From VRUE01 sp050258095 (GTDB lineage: Bacteria > Actinomycetota > Thermoleophilia > Solirubrobacterales > 70-9), in the NCBI GenBank assembly GCA_050258095.1, contig JBLMYD010000085.1, positions 1 through 64,000 of the forward strand: a DNA stretch of 64,000 bases. The letters are read 5' to 3'. Positions 31,753 through 40,650 of the stretch are shown here, one piece after another (the first letter of the stretch is position 1; each line of letters opens with the position of its first letter). The notes under the pieces were generated by a model. It saw nothing but the letters and a program-made list of their open reading frames with translations, was not told the origin of the DNA and made no database searches. A program made the translations under genes and the position numbers.

Positions 31753-33684
31753 TCAAGTGGTCGCAGTATAGACACGCGCGGCGAAGTCCGCGACCGACAT
31801 CGCTCCCAGCTCGCCCTCCGCGTGGGAGCGGACGGCGGCGGCGCCCGCCTCGAGCTCGCGGTCGCCGACGACCAGCATGTAGGGGAAGCGTCCCAGCTCG
31901 GCGTCGCGGATCTTGCGGCCGACCGACTCCGAGCGCTCGTCGACATCGACGCGGACGCCGGCCTCGCGCAGCTCGGCCGCGACCCGCTCCGCGTACTCGT
32001 TGTGCTTGTCGGAGACGGGCAGGACGATCGCCTGCACCAGCGCCAGCCAGACCGGGAAGCGGCCCGCGTAGTGCTCGATCAGGATGCCGGCGAAGCGCTC
32101 CATCGAGCCGAGCAGGGCGCGGTGGATCATCACCGGCCGGTGCGGCTGGTCGTCGGCGCCGACGTAGGTGAGGTCGAAGCGTTCGGGCATCTGGAAATCG
32201 AGCTGGCAGGTGCCGCACTGCCAGGAGCGGCCGAGCGCATCGGTGACGTGGAAGTCGATCTTCGGCCCGTAGAAGGCGCCGTCGCCGGGGTTGAGCTCGT
32301 ACTCGCGGCCCTGGCGCTCGAGCGCCTCGGTCAGCGCCGCCTCGGCCTTCTCCCACTGCTCCGCCGTGCCCATCGACTTCTCCGGACGGGTGGAGAGCTC
32401 GACCCGCACGTCGTCGAAGCCGAAGCGGGCGTAGAGCTCGTCGATCGCCGCGCAGATGTCGGCGACCTCGTCGGCGATCTGCTCCTCGGTGCAGTAGACG
32501 TGCGCGTCGTCCTGGGTGAAGGCGCGGACGCGGAGCAGGCCGTGGAGGACGCCCTCGCGCTCGTTGCGCGAGACACGGCCGAACTCGGCGAGGCGCAGGG
32601 GAAGCTCGCGGTAGGAGTGGCGCTGGGAGCCGAAGACGAGGCAGGCGCCGGGGCAGTTCATCGGCCGCAGCGCCAGGCGGCGCTCGTCGGACTGCATGAA
32701 GTACATGTCGTCGCGGTAGTTGTCCCAGTGCCCGGAACGGTGCCAGAGCTCCTCGTCGAGGATCTGCGGCGTCGCGATCTCCTTGTAGCCGCGCTTGCGC
32801 AGCTGCGCCTGGACCTCGGCCTCGATCAGTTTCAGCAGCGTCGTCCCGTTGGGCAGCCAGAAGGGCATGCCGGGCGACTCTTCGCGCAGCATGAAGATGC
32901 CGAGCTGGGGGCCGAGGCGGCGGTGGTCGCGCGCCTTCGCCTCTTCGATCCGCTCCAGGTGCTGCGCGAGGTCCTTCTGCGAGAAGAAGGCGGTGCCGTA
33001 GATGCGGGTCAGCATCTGGCGCTTCTCGTCGCCGCGCCAGTAGGCGCCGGCGAGCGAGCTGAGCTTGATCGCCTTGATCCGGCCGGTCGAGGGGCCGTGG
33101 GGGCCGCGGCAGAGGTCCTCGAAGGGGCCGTTGCGGTAGAGCGAGACGGTCTCGACGCCTTCGTCGGCGATCAGATCGCGGATCAGCTCGACCTTGTAGT
33201 CCTCGCCCTGACCTTCGAAGACCTCGATCGCCTCGGCGACCGGGACGTCGCGACGCTCGAAGGGCTCGTCGGCGTCGATGTGGGCGCGCATCGCCGCCTC
33301 GATCTTCTCCAGGTCGGCGTCGGTCACCTTTACGTCGGCCGGGAAGTCGAAGTCGTAGTAGAAGCCGCTCTCGATCGCCGGGCCGATCGTCACCTTGGTG
33401 CCGGGATAGAGCTCCTGCACCGCCTCGGCCATCACGTGGGCCGCGTCGTGGCGGATCAGCTCCAGGCCCTCCGGGTCGCGGTCGGTGACGATCGCGATCT
33501 CGGCCCCGTCGGGCAGCGCCGCCGAGAGGTCGCGCAGCTCCTCGTCGACCTTGATCGCCAGCGCCGCCTTGGCCAGGCCGGGCCCGATCGCCGCGGCGGC
33601 GTCGGCGCCCGTGGCCCCGTCGGGCAGCTCCAGCGGCGTCCCGTCGGGCAGCTTGACCGTGATCTTCTGCGTCGCCGCCTCCAT
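31753..33684 (-). CDS. thrS: Threonyl-tRNA synthetase
   Basis: A 643-residue ThrRS with TGS domain (residues 1-65), editing domain containing RHDAAHVMAEA and the distal cysteine region, class II core (RPMNCPGACLVF, RVRAFTQDDAHVYC) and C-terminal anticodon domain. Zinc ligands in the core (Cys in MNCPG, His in QDDAH) are present. The ATG follows TAGCAT by 9 bases, suggesting leaderless transcription. It is followed by infC in the same direction. Confidence 0.97.
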   Translation of the reverse strand: MEAATQKITVKLPDGTPLELPDGATGADAAAAIGPGLAKAALAIKVDEELRDLSAALPDGAEIAIVTDRDPEGLELIRHDAAHVMAEAVQELYPGTKVTIGPAIESGFYYDFDFPADVKVTDADLEKIEAAMRAHIDADEPFERRDVPVAEAIEVFEGQGEDYKVELIRDLIADEGVETVSLYRNGPFEDLCRGPHGPSTGRIKAIKLSSLAGAYWRGDEKRQMLTRIYGTAFFSQKDLAQHLERIEEAKARDHRRLGPQLGIFMLREESPGMPFWLPNGTTLLKLIEAEVQAQLRKRGYKEIATPQILDEELWHRSGHWDNYRDDMYFMQSDERRLALRPMNCPGACLVFGSQRHSYRELPLRLAEFGRVSRNEREGVLHGLLRVRAFTQDDAHVYCTEEQIADEVADICAAIDELYARFGFDDVRVELSTRPEKSMGTAEQWEKAEAALTEALERQGREYELNPGDGAFYGPKIDFHVTDALGRSWQCGTCQLDFQMPERFDLTYVGADDQPHRPVMIHRALLGSMERFAGILIEHYAGRFPVWLALVQAIVLPVSDKHNEYAERVAAELREAGVRVDVDERSESVGRKIRDAELGRFPYMLVVGDRELEAGAAAVRSHAEGELGAMSVADFAARVYTATT

Positions 33685-33693
33685 GCCCGAGCC

Positions 33694-33699
33694 ATGCTA
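33694..33699 (-). promoter_or_regulatory. Possible -10 box for thrS
   Basis: On the coding strand TAGCAT lies 9 bases before the thrS ATG, without a ribosome binding site, fitting leaderless expression. No T-box-like leader fits into the short upstream gap. Confidence 0.35.
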
Positions 33700-33729
33700 C
33701 CCGCGCTCGAGCGACCCCCCACCCCTTCC

Positions 33730-33778
33730 GCTGACTTCGCCTTTCTTCGCCCTATGGACGAATAAGTGCGAAGTCAGC
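33730..33778. repeat. Palindromic element family B copy 1
   Basis: Arms GCTGACTTCGCCTTTCTTCG... (33730-33751) and its near complement (33757-33778), with three or so mismatches, around TATG. A second copy at 47783-47830 shares the CTGACTTCG...TTTCTTCGCC arm and the GAATAA motif on the right. Confidence 0.8.
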
Positions 33779-33828
33779 GATCGAGGCGGACGTGCAAGGC
33801 GCAGCGCCGAGGAGTCGTTTGGCGGGGG

Positions 33829-35637
33829 TCAGGGGGTGCCTTGGCGGGCCTGGCGAACCGCGATCAAGGGACAGGGACTTTCGCCGTGGACCGGAGTTGC
33901 GCGCTCCCAGAGCGCGTACGGACCTGCGTGGCGCAGCAGGCGCAGGTGCGCATATGGAGGCGCAAGCGATTCGGTGACGACGAAGCGGACGCCGGGTGGG
34001 GGCTTTGAACCGGCTTCGTCGGCGGCCTCGATGCAGACGCGGCCACCACGCAGCTCCCAGGAGACGTAGGGCGTGCCGTGCTCGTCTTCGAGCAACCGGC
34101 GGGAGGCGAGGACGAGAGTCGGTCCTTCGCCGACGTCGGCGCGGAACCCGGTCAGGGCGGGCGAGTAGGACGGCGGCCCGACCGGTGCGTTGGCGAGGGC
34201 GAGCAGCGAACAGGCGCCGGCCGCGGCCAGGAAGAGCCAGGCAACCGGCCGCCGCAGCAGCGGCAGGACGATGACGAGAGCCGCGATCGGCGCGGCAACC
34301 TCGATCGCCTTGGCGGCCGTGTAGGGAGTGCCGCCGATGCGGGCCGCAGCGTAGGCGAGCGCGGCGGCGGCGAGACCGGCCAGAAGCGCCGTCTCGCGGC
34401 GGCGCCGGGCAAGGAAGGCGCCGTAGGCGAGGAGGATCGAGGCGAAGGCGGCGCCCAGGTAATAGCCGAAGGCGGGGACCGCGCCGTCGCCGGGCGAGAG
34501 ACGGAAGTCGCCCGAGGGCCAGATGCCGAGCGCCTCGAAGGGCGAGATCTGGCCGAAGAGGTTGCCGAGGCCGGGGCCGTTGGGGTTGAAGGTCTCGAAG
34601 CCGTGGAAGTCGATCATCCGGCCGATCTCGGGAGCGATGAGGACGAGGAAAAGGAGTGCGGCGTAAAGAGGAGCGCGCCAGGCTGCGGGGCCCGTCGCGA
34701 CTGCCGGGGGGCCTGCGGGCGGGGGCTGCGCCTCCGTTCTCGGCCCCCCGGCATCCGCGCCACTCGCAGAGAGGCGGAGGTGGCGAACGCCGTACTCCAT
34801 GAGCGTCCAAGCCGCCGCTGTGCAGATCAGCCAGATGAGGCCCGGGAAGCTGTAGACGTACACCGATCCCACGGCGATCAACGCGGCCGGGACGAAGCGG
34901 AGGGGCAGCTCGCGCCATGAGGGATTGGCCGTGGCCTCTCTCAGAGCGAGGACGAATCCCAGGAAGAAGAGGGCTTGCATGGTCTCCTTGAAGGCGCCCT
35001 GGGCGAAGTAGGAGGCGACCATGTAGGCGAGGCCGACTACGAGGGACGCAGGGATGCGAAGCGGCGTTGGTTGATCGGCGAAGGCCGTCAGGGCGGTGAG
35101 GGAGGCGAGGACCGCGACTGCGACGGTGAGGCCGGTGAAGCCGGGGACGAGGCCAATGCCGAGGCCCTTGTGCAGGGCGACGACGATCGCGTGCGGGCCG
35201 AGCGGGTAGCCCTGGTGCAGCAGCTCGGACCCGTGTCCCCCCGCCAGGCGATCGGCGGCGAGCAGGTGCTGCGACATGTCCGGGTTGAAGCTGGTGCCGA
35301 GGATGCCGAAGTGGCCTGCGGCGACGAAGGGCAAGGATGCCGCCAGGAGGGCAATGGCGACCACCGACGCGCCGATATGCAGGGCCTCCCCCCTGCCCTC
35401 GACGTGCCGCCGCAGGCAGGCCACGGAGACCGCCGTGACGAGCAACACAGCCACCGCCGAGAGCGTCCCGTCCCCCGGCAAGCGCACCGTCCCCCAGCAG
35501 ATCGCGCAAAGCAGCGCCAACCCCACCCCCGGCGCCAGCCAAGACCAGCGCCGCACGCCGCAGAGCGCGATCGCCGCCTGTCCGATCGCCAGCGACGCGA
35601 CGCATACGGCCAGCACGGCTGAATAAGTCCCGACCAC
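33829..35637 (-). CDS. Polytopic membrane protein of unknown function
   Basis: A 602-residue protein with about 12-13 hydrophobic helices and a soluble C-terminal region of about 80 residues. The layout of an early loop with a NPDMSQHLLAADRLAGG-type segment after the third or fourth helix resembles membrane glycosyltransferases and related polymer-modifying proteins (GT-C class), but no diagnostic motif is certain. GTG start at 35637. Residues about 295-312 are encoded by a GC-rich palindrome that lengthens a loop between helices without a frame change. Confidence 0.6.
   Translation of the reverse strand: MVGTYSAVLAVCVASLAIGQAAIALCGVRRWSWLAPGVGLALLCAICWGTVRLPGDGTLSAVAVLLVTAVSVACLRRHVEGRGEALHIGASVVAIALLAASLPFVAAGHFGILGTSFNPDMSQHLLAADRLAGGHGSELLHQGYPLGPHAIVVALHKGLGIGLVPGFTGLTVAVAVLASLTALTAFADQPTPLRIPASLVVGLAYMVASYFAQGAFKETMQALFFLGFVLALREATANPSWRELPLRFVPAALIAVGSVYVYSFPGLIWLICTAAAWTLMEYGVRHLRLSASGADAGGPRTEAQPPPAGPPAVATGPAAWRAPLYAALLFLVLIAPEIGRMIDFHGFETFNPNGPGLGNLFGQISPFEALGIWPSGDFRLSPGDGAVPAFGYYLGAAFASILLAYGAFLARRRRETALLAGLAAAALAYAAARIGGTPYTAAKAIEVAAPIAALVIVLPLLRRPVAWLFLAAAGACSLLALANAPVGPPSYSPALTGFRADVGEGPTLVLASRRLLEDEHGTPYVSWELRGGRVCIEAADEAGSKPPPGVRFVVTESLAPPYAHLRLLRHAGPYALWERATPVHGESPCPLIAVRQARQGTP
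34702..34753. repeat. GC-rich inverted repeat inside the membrane protein gene
   Basis: TGCCGGGGGGCC (34702-34713) pairs exactly with 34742-34753. The codons give a Pro/Gly/Ala-rich loop. It may be a palindromic element or local low complexity. Confidence 0.55.
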
Positions 35638-35713
35638 GGGCGGGCGAGATTAGAGGACCGCCCAGAAGGCGGTGAGCAGCGTCATGCAGCTGTCTGCTAT
35701 GTGGATGACCTGA

Positions 35714-36412
35714 CTAGCCCGCCGTGTCGATCGGCTGCAGCACGCTGCGCGCGAGCGCCTCCGTGCGCAGGTGCTCGATCGCCTGGTACTCGGCCGAGCC
35801 GACCATGTCGAGGAAGGCCTGGCGGTCCGGGTACTCGACCAGCGCCACCAGATCCCACTCCTCGCCGCCGATCAACGGCGATGCCGGCGCCCCCGCGAAG
35901 ACGATCCGCGCTCCGACCTTTTCCAGCAACGGCGCCACGGCCTCCCCATATTCCCCGTAGCGCTCCTGTCCCCCTTCAGGGGCGAACGCGAGCAAGTTCA
36001 GCATCACGACCGGCAACCCGTCCCCCGCCCGCTCGGCAAACGCCGTCATGGCCTGTTCATTCAACTCCTCACGCCCGCTCATCGTTCCGAAGGCTATCCC
36101 GGCGTGTTCGGTGGAGCCGGGGACCAATTTCGGGACCAAGTTTTCGCCCTCGTCCAAACTCCGCGAAGCAGTGCTTCCATCCTGTGCCTGCTCGGGCTGA
36201 ACGAGCAGCTCATGCCCGTCGGGGTAGACGATCACGACGGGATCGCCCTCAAACAGCGCGCGGGTTGCCATCTCCCCCTGATGGGGATTGTCCGCCGAGA
36301 TGAAGTGCGCCCGATTCGGGTAGCGGACAGCCAGCTCCTCGTTCTCGATGCCGGCGAGGACTCTCGTGGTCGCGGGGTCGATGTTGGCGTCCTGGCTCAC
36401 GATTCCCGTCAC
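35714..36412 (-). CDS. Protein with C-terminal DUF1330 domain
   Basis: A 232-residue protein. The last 110 residues are a typical DUF1330 unit (PVVMLNLLAFAPEGG, EEWDLVALVEYPDRQAFLDMV), a ferredoxin-like fold without assigned reaction. The first 100 residues are not part of that family; they contain a compact beta-rich stretch (DPVVIVYPDGHELLVQPE) and an acidic linker. Either this is a fusion or the native DUF1330 protein starts near MSGREELNEQ. GTG 36412 overlaps the stop of the upstream small gene by 4 bases. Base composition is less GC-rich than the neighbouring housekeeping genes. Confidence 0.65.
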   Translation of the reverse strand: MTGIVSQDANIDPATTRVLAGIENEELAVRYPNRAHFISADNPHQGEMATRALFEGDPVVIVYPDGHELLVQPEQAQDGSTASRSLDEGENLVPKLVPGSTEHAGIAFGTMSGREELNEQAMTAFAERAGDGLPVVMLNLLAFAPEGGQERYGEYGEAVAPLLEKVGARIVFAGAPASPLIGGEEWDLVALVEYPDRQAFLDMVGSAEYQAIEHLRTEALARSVLQPIDTAG

Positions 36413-36621
36413 TGTCTCACGATCTCCAGGTTGCGAGCGTGAAGCTCGAAGGCCTCAAGGGCGGCGTTCATGATGTGCACCCCACTGAGGCGCATTCCAC
36501 CAACGACCTCAGCTACCTCGCCGGTTCGCAGACTCTCTGCCAGCGCGCTCAGCATCTGGATCTCATAGAGCACGTGACGCGCCTGAGCGCGGAGGGCGTC
36601 TTGGCTGCGTTTTTGGGCCAT
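36409..36621 (-). CDS. Small helical protein of unknown function
   Basis: A 70-residue, mostly alpha-helical protein with no family match. It has a good AGGAGAG ribosome binding site before ATG 36621. The same frame continues upstream without any stop into the hicA remnant, up to the amber codon at 36688-36690, so a fusion with HicA would form if that codon were read through or reverted. Coupled to the DUF1330 gene by an ATGA overlap. Confidence 0.5.
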   Translation of the reverse strand: MAQKRSQDALRAQARHVLYEIQMLSALAESLRTGEVAEVVGGMRLSGVHIMNAALEAFELHARNLEIVRQ

Positions 36622-36642
36622 GCGCTCTCCTAGCGTGAACCC

Positions 36643-36822
36643 TTCGGCGGGAATCCCGAGCTGTTTACAGATCGAACGGGCAAGCGGCTAGGCGATCTCG
36701 CGGTGCCGCGGAACCGAAGTCGAGCGCTCGGCGTCCATGCCCCAGTAGCTGTGTCGACCGCCCTCCCTCAGTGGGCGGGCGCCGTGCTTCTTCAGATGCC
36801 GCTCGAGGTCTCGTCGCTTCAC
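36643..36822 (-). pseudogene. hicA: HicA-type toxin gene with premature amber codon
   Basis: GTG 36822 overlaps the hicB stop. The frame reads VKRRDLERHLKKHGARPLR, then GGRHSYWGMD with the catalytic-site His of the HicA mRNase fold, and VPRHREIA, then TAG at 36688-36690. The same frame continues as PLARSICKQLGIPAE, which is the usual C-terminal helix of HicA. So a single codon interrupts an otherwise normal toxin, giving a 44-residue truncated product. HicA cleaves mRNA and normally needs this helix. Confidence 0.75.
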
Positions 36823-37046
36823 GCCGCGACGATGTTGAGCGACTCGCTACCAACGGCTTTGCCCTGCGGCTCGTGCTCCGCTGCGCGCAGCTCAAGCATT
36901 CCGGCAAGGGCGTCCAGCGCCATCTCGCGAGCCTCCCCCTTGGTCCGGCCCTGGCTGAACACGCCGGGGACCTCAGGGATCGACGAGACAATCCAGCCGT
37001 CGCCTCCCTCCTCGTAGAGGATCGTGAGGTGCAGGGAATCGCTCAT
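36819..37046 (-). CDS. hicB: HicB-type antitoxin
   Basis: A 75-residue UPF0150/HicB protein with the degenerate RNase H-like fold: LTILYEEGGDGWIVSSIPEV, VFSQGRTKGEAREMALDAL. ATG 37046 is preferred over a TTG at 37052. It lies directly before the damaged toxin gene (GTGA overlap), the hicBA order. Its start is 13 bases from the tRNA 3' end. It lacks an obvious DNA-binding tail, so regulation may depend on other factors. Confidence 0.85.
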   Translation of the reverse strand: MSDSLHLTILYEEGGDGWIVSSIPEVPGVFSQGRTKGEAREMALDALAGMLELRAAEHEPQGKAVGSESLNIVAA

Positions 37047-37058
37047 GCCCAAATTGTA

Positions 37059-37132
<74 letters not shown>

Positions 37133-37150
37133 GTCGGGGATGAGCGTAGC

Positions 37151-37516
37151 TCAGGCGCTGAAGAGCTGGGCGAGGGAGCGGCCGACGTCGGGGGGCTCCT
37201 CTTCGCCATTGGCGGCGGCGGCGGCGCCTTCGGCGATGGCTTTGGCGGCGTCGGCGATCTGGTGGGTGCGGCCGCCGCGGATGGTGCCGGTCTTCTTCGC
37301 CTCCGCGAGATCGGATTCCATCAGGCCGGCGAGCTCGGCGAGGCGGCGCAGGCCGACGACGCCGGCGGCGCCCTTGAGCGCGTGGGCCTCGAGCCGCATC
37401 GTCTCGAAGTCGGTCGTCTCCGTCGCGAGGCCGGCCGCGATCACGTCGCAGCGGCGTTTGGCCTCCTCCGCGAAGGAGGCGAGCAGCTCTGCGTCCGAAT
37501 CGGTTTTCTCACTCAT
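37151..37516 (-). CDS. Histidine phosphotransfer (Hpt) domain protein
   Basis: A 121-residue four-helix protein with the phospho-acceptor motif EAHALKGAAGVVGL, His45. It would shuttle phosphate between a hybrid kinase and response regulators. No kinase or receiver gene is nearby; the partner is elsewhere. ATG overlaps the stop of the upstream lipoprotein gene. Confidence 0.85.
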   Translation of the reverse strand: MSEKTDSDAELLASFAEEAKRRCDVIAAGLATETTDFETMRLEAHALKGAAGVVGLRRLAELAGLMESDLAEAKKTGTIRGGRTHQIADAAKAIAEGAAAAANGEEEPPDVGRSLAQLFSA

Positions 37517-38586
37517 TCGCCCACCAGCTTTCTGACGACTCGCGTCAATTCCTGCACGCCGAAGGCTCCCTCCACCTCGTCTTCGATCCTGCCGTTAGCC
37601 CCAATCGCGAACAGCCACGGCTCGCTCGGCAGGTGGAAGGCCCGCACCTGAGGGCGCACTCCCTTGTTCGGATCGTTGTCGTTGTAGATCTCCATGTGGA
37701 TGAAAGCGGCCTTGTCGCCGTAGAGCTGCTTGAGCTGCTCGGCGACGTCGACGACCGGCCCGCAGACCCGACTCTGGCAGAACTGAGGGGTCGCGAACAA
37801 GAGGATGATCGGTTCCTTCCCATATACGTCCGCGTAGTCGACCTTGTTCTGCGTGTCGGGCGGAATGCGCGTCGTGATCTTCGAGAGGTCGCCGCCAACG
37901 TCTGCCGGCGTCGGCGTGTGGATCAGGGGCGCCTTTTCCCCCACCTTGGGGACCTGCGGGAAGGACCCGACGACGGCGCTGGGAAGGAGGCTCGCCGTCA
38001 GCTGGCCGTCGCGTTCGACGAGGGCCGCGATTCGCCACTCGCCGTTGCGGGGAAAGTCGACGTGGGTCACGTAGACGGCGGTTGCCGCGTTGGGGTCGCT
38101 GGTCGTGGTCTGGGCTCGGAAGGCGGGTTTGGTCGCCAGCGATTCGACCGCCGCCGGGAACGGGCCGGTCGCCGGCTGGCCGAGGGCGCGTTTCTCCGCT
38201 TCCGGGTTGGCGCGCGCCGAGCCGTTGAGTTCGCCCGATTTGGCCCCCGACGGGACCTTGGCGAAGTACAGGGCGACCTTGGCGTCGCCGACCTGCTTGC
38301 CGTTGCGTTCGAAGACGCCGAACGGGTAACGGTCCCTGCCCTTGACGAAGACCTCCGCCGCCGGGGAGACGACCAGTTCCGAGGGCCCGGCTGCTTTGAG
38401 CACTTCGCCGAGTGTCTTGCCCGTGGCGCTGGGGAAGTCGCTCCTGGCCGGCGCCGGCTGGTTTCCCGCTTCCGCGGAGGAGCCCGTCGACGATCCCGAA
38501 CCGCCGCAACCGACCGCGAAAAGCGCGACCGTGGCCAGCACGACGCAGAGAGCGCTTAGGGCTCGGGGAGAGCGCACGCGCGGCAT
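37513..38586 (-). CDS. Lipoprotein with C-terminal thioredoxin-like domain
   Basis: A 357-residue exported lipoprotein: signal helix and lipobox LFAVGC with Cys27, Ser/Gly/Ala linker, an N-terminal beta-rich region (residues 60-230) and a thioredoxin-fold C-terminus from about residue 235 (PIILLFATPQFCQSRVCGP with a CxxxxC pair). The latter resembles SCO/ResA-type proteins. It may act in disulfide handling or metal delivery outside the cell. ATG 38586 gives the proper signal peptide. Confidence 0.8.
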   Translation of the reverse strand: MPRVRSPRALSALCVVLATVALFAVGCGGSGSSTGSSAEAGNQPAPARSDFPSATGKTLGEVLKAAGPSELVVSPAAEVFVKGRDRYPFGVFERNGKQVGDAKVALYFAKVPSGAKSGELNGSARANPEAEKRALGQPATGPFPAAVESLATKPAFRAQTTTSDPNAATAVYVTHVDFPRNGEWRIAALVERDGQLTASLLPSAVVGSFPQVPKVGEKAPLIHTPTPADVGGDLSKITTRIPPDTQNKVDYADVYGKEPIILLFATPQFCQSRVCGPVVDVAEQLKQLYGDKAAFIHMEIYNDNDPNKGVRPQVRAFHLPSEPWLFAIGANGRIEDEVEGAFGVQELTRVVRKLVGE

Positions 38587-38684
38587 GTTATTGAGCAAAA
38601 CGGGCCGGCAACCGCCTCGTCGGGACGCTCTCGCCGGGCCGGGGATAAGGTCTCGGCGACGATGGCGACGAGGAGGAGGCGGAG

Positions 38685-39416
38685 TTGGCGGAGCGAGCGG
38701 CACTGATAACCGGAGGGTCCAGCGGCATCGGACTGGCGATCGCAAAGGCGCTGGGCGAGGAGGGCTATGCGCTCACGGTCGCGGCACGCCGGCCCGAGAA
38801 GCTCGAGGCGGCGGCCGACGAGCTGCGCTCCGCGGGTCTCGAGGTCCTCAGCGTCGCCGCCAACATGACCGACGAGGACGACATCGTCGGCGTCTTCGCC
38901 AAGCACCGCGAGCGCTACGGCCGGCTCGACGTCCTCGTCAACAACGCGGGCGTCGGCATCGGGGCGCCGATGGAGGAGATCCAGACCAAGCACCTCGACA
39001 TGCAGCTGGCGGTCAACCTGCGGGCGCTGATCGTCGGCACCCGCGAGGGCCTCCCCCTCCTGCGCGAGGCGGGCGCCGAGCACGGCAAGGCGCTGATCGT
39101 CAACACGGCCTCGATCGCCGGCAAGGGCGGCCAGGCCTGGCTCTCGATCTACGCGGCGACCAAGGCCGCCGTGATCAACTTCACGCAGTCGACCCACCGC
39201 GAGGTCGGCGGCGCCGGCATCCAGTGCACGGCGCTGGCGCCCGGCTTCGTCGAGACGCCGATGACCCAGTTCGTCCAGGGCCAGATCCCACCCGAGGAGA
39301 TGATCCGGCCGGAGGACATCGGCGAGGCCGTCCGCTTCCTCCTGCGAACCTCGAGGAACTGCCATGTGCCCGAGATTGTCTTCACCCGTCCCGGCGAGGG
39401 ACTCGACACGCCCTGA
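38685..39416 (+). CDS. Short-chain dehydrogenase/reductase
   Basis: A 243-residue classical SDR: cofactor motif TGGSSGIG near residues 9-16, NNAG, and the catalytic YxxxK in SIYAATKAAV with an upstream Ser in TASIAG. An Arg following the second strand (ARRP) suggests NADP(H). TTG start at 38685 is supported by GAGGAGGAGG just upstream. The substrate is unknown. A small hairpin (CTCTAC/GTAGAG, 39422-39439) separates it from the GT1 gene. Confidence 0.9.
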   Translation: MAERAALITGGSSGIGLAIAKALGEEGYALTVAARRPEKLEAAADELRSAGLEVLSVAANMTDEDDIVGVFAKHRERYGRLDVLVNNAGVGIGAPMEEIQTKHLDMQLAVNLRALIVGTREGLPLLREAGAEHGKALIVNTASIAGKGGQAWLSIYAATKAAVINFTQSTHREVGGAGIQCTALAPGFVETPMTQFVQGQIPPEEMIRPEDIGEAVRFLLRTSRNCHVPEIVFTRPGEGLDTP

Positions 39417-39449
39417 CGGCCTCTACGGCAACGGTAGAGCCTCGTCAGC

Positions 39450-40643
39450 ATGAGGTTCCTGGTAGCGGCATTCGGCGACGCCGGTCACGTCTTCCCCGCG
39501 ATCGCCCTGGGCCGGGCCCTGGTGGGGCGTGGGCACGAGGTGACGATCGAGACCTGGGAGGAGCGCCGCGAGACCGTGGAAGGCGCCGGCCTGGGCTTCG
39601 CCGCGGCCGAGGAATACCGGATGTTCCCCCCGCCCGACCCCGAATCTCCGGAGGGCGCCCACGCGGCCGAGGCGGCGCGGGCGCTGCTGCCGCTGCTGGA
39701 GGAGATGCGCCCGCACGCGGTCGTCAGCGACATCCTCACCCTGGCGCCGACCCTGGCGGCCGAGAAGGCGGGCGTGCCGCTGGCGACCCTGATCCCGCAC
39801 ATCTACCCGGTCGTCGAGCCGGGGTTGCCGTTCTTCGCGGTCGGGCTGCAACCACCGCGGACGCCACTCGGGCGGGCGGTCTGGCGGGCCGGTCAGCGGG
39901 CGCTGAACATCGGCCTCGAGCAGGGCCGCAGCGACCTCAACCGGCAGCGGGCGAGACTCGGCCTGGCCGCGATCGACCGCTTCCACGGCGGGATCAGCCC
40001 CGACCTCGCCCTGGTCGCGACCTTTCCCCAGCTCGAGCACGAGCGGCGCTGGCCGGCCGGGGTCGAGATCACCGGGCCGATGGCCTTCGAGATGCCCCAT
40101 CCGGACATCGAGCTGCCGCCAGGCGACGACCCGCTCGTCCTGGTCGCGCCGAGCACGGCCCACGACTCCGACAACCAGCTCGTCCGCACCGCGCTCGCGG
40201 CGCTGGCGGAGGAGCCCGTGCGGGTGGTCGCGACCACCAACCGCGTCGCCCCCCGGCGCCCGATCGAGGTGCCCGCCAACGCGACCCGCGTCGAGTGGCT
40301 CAGCTACAGCCAGCTGATGCCCGAAGCCTCGCTGGTCATCTCCCACGGCGGGCACGGAACGGTGACCAGGGCACTGAGCGCCGGCACGCCGGTCCTGACC
40401 TGCCCGATCACGGGCGACATGAGCGAGACGGCGATGCGAGTCGCATGGGCGGGCTGCGGCCTCTCCCTGCCCTGGCGCCTCTGCCGCCCGGCGCCGCTGC
40501 GCTGGGCGACGCAGCGCCTGCTCGCCGACGCCTCCTTCGCCGCACGCGGCGCCGAGCTCGCCGCCTGGGCCGCCGAGCACGACGGCGCCGCCCGCGGCGC
40601 CGAGCTGGTCGAGCAGCTGGCGCTCAGCCGCATCGCGGCCTGA
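39450..40643 (+). CDS. Family 1 (UGT/MGT-like) glycosyltransferase
   Basis: A 397-residue GT-B enzyme of the macrolide or sterol glycosyltransferase type. N-terminal FGDAGHVFPAIALGRAL, C-terminal donor-binding WLSYSQLMPEASLVISHGGHGTV. It would glycosylate a hydrophobic small molecule. The next feature is tRNA-Asn on the other strand, 7 bases away. Confidence 0.88.
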   Translation: MRFLVAAFGDAGHVFPAIALGRALVGRGHEVTIETWEERRETVEGAGLGFAAAEEYRMFPPPDPESPEGAHAAEAARALLPLLEEMRPHAVVSDILTLAPTLAAEKAGVPLATLIPHIYPVVEPGLPFFAVGLQPPRTPLGRAVWRAGQRALNIGLEQGRSDLNRQRARLGLAAIDRFHGGISPDLALVATFPQLEHERRWPAGVEITGPMAFEMPHPDIELPPGDDPLVLVAPSTAHDSDNQLVRTALAALAEEPVRVVATTNRVAPRRPIEVPANATRVEWLSYSQLMPEASLVISHGGHGTVTRALSAGTPVLTCPITGDMSETAMRVAWAGCGLSLPWRLCRPAPLRWATQRLLADASFAARGAELAAWAAEHDGAARGAELVEQLALSRIAA

Positions 40644-40650
40644 GAAGAAG

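Noticed and set aside
39420..39441. Terminator between the SDR and GT1 genes
   Set aside because: The CTCTAC/GTAGAG hairpin is short and lacks a T-run.
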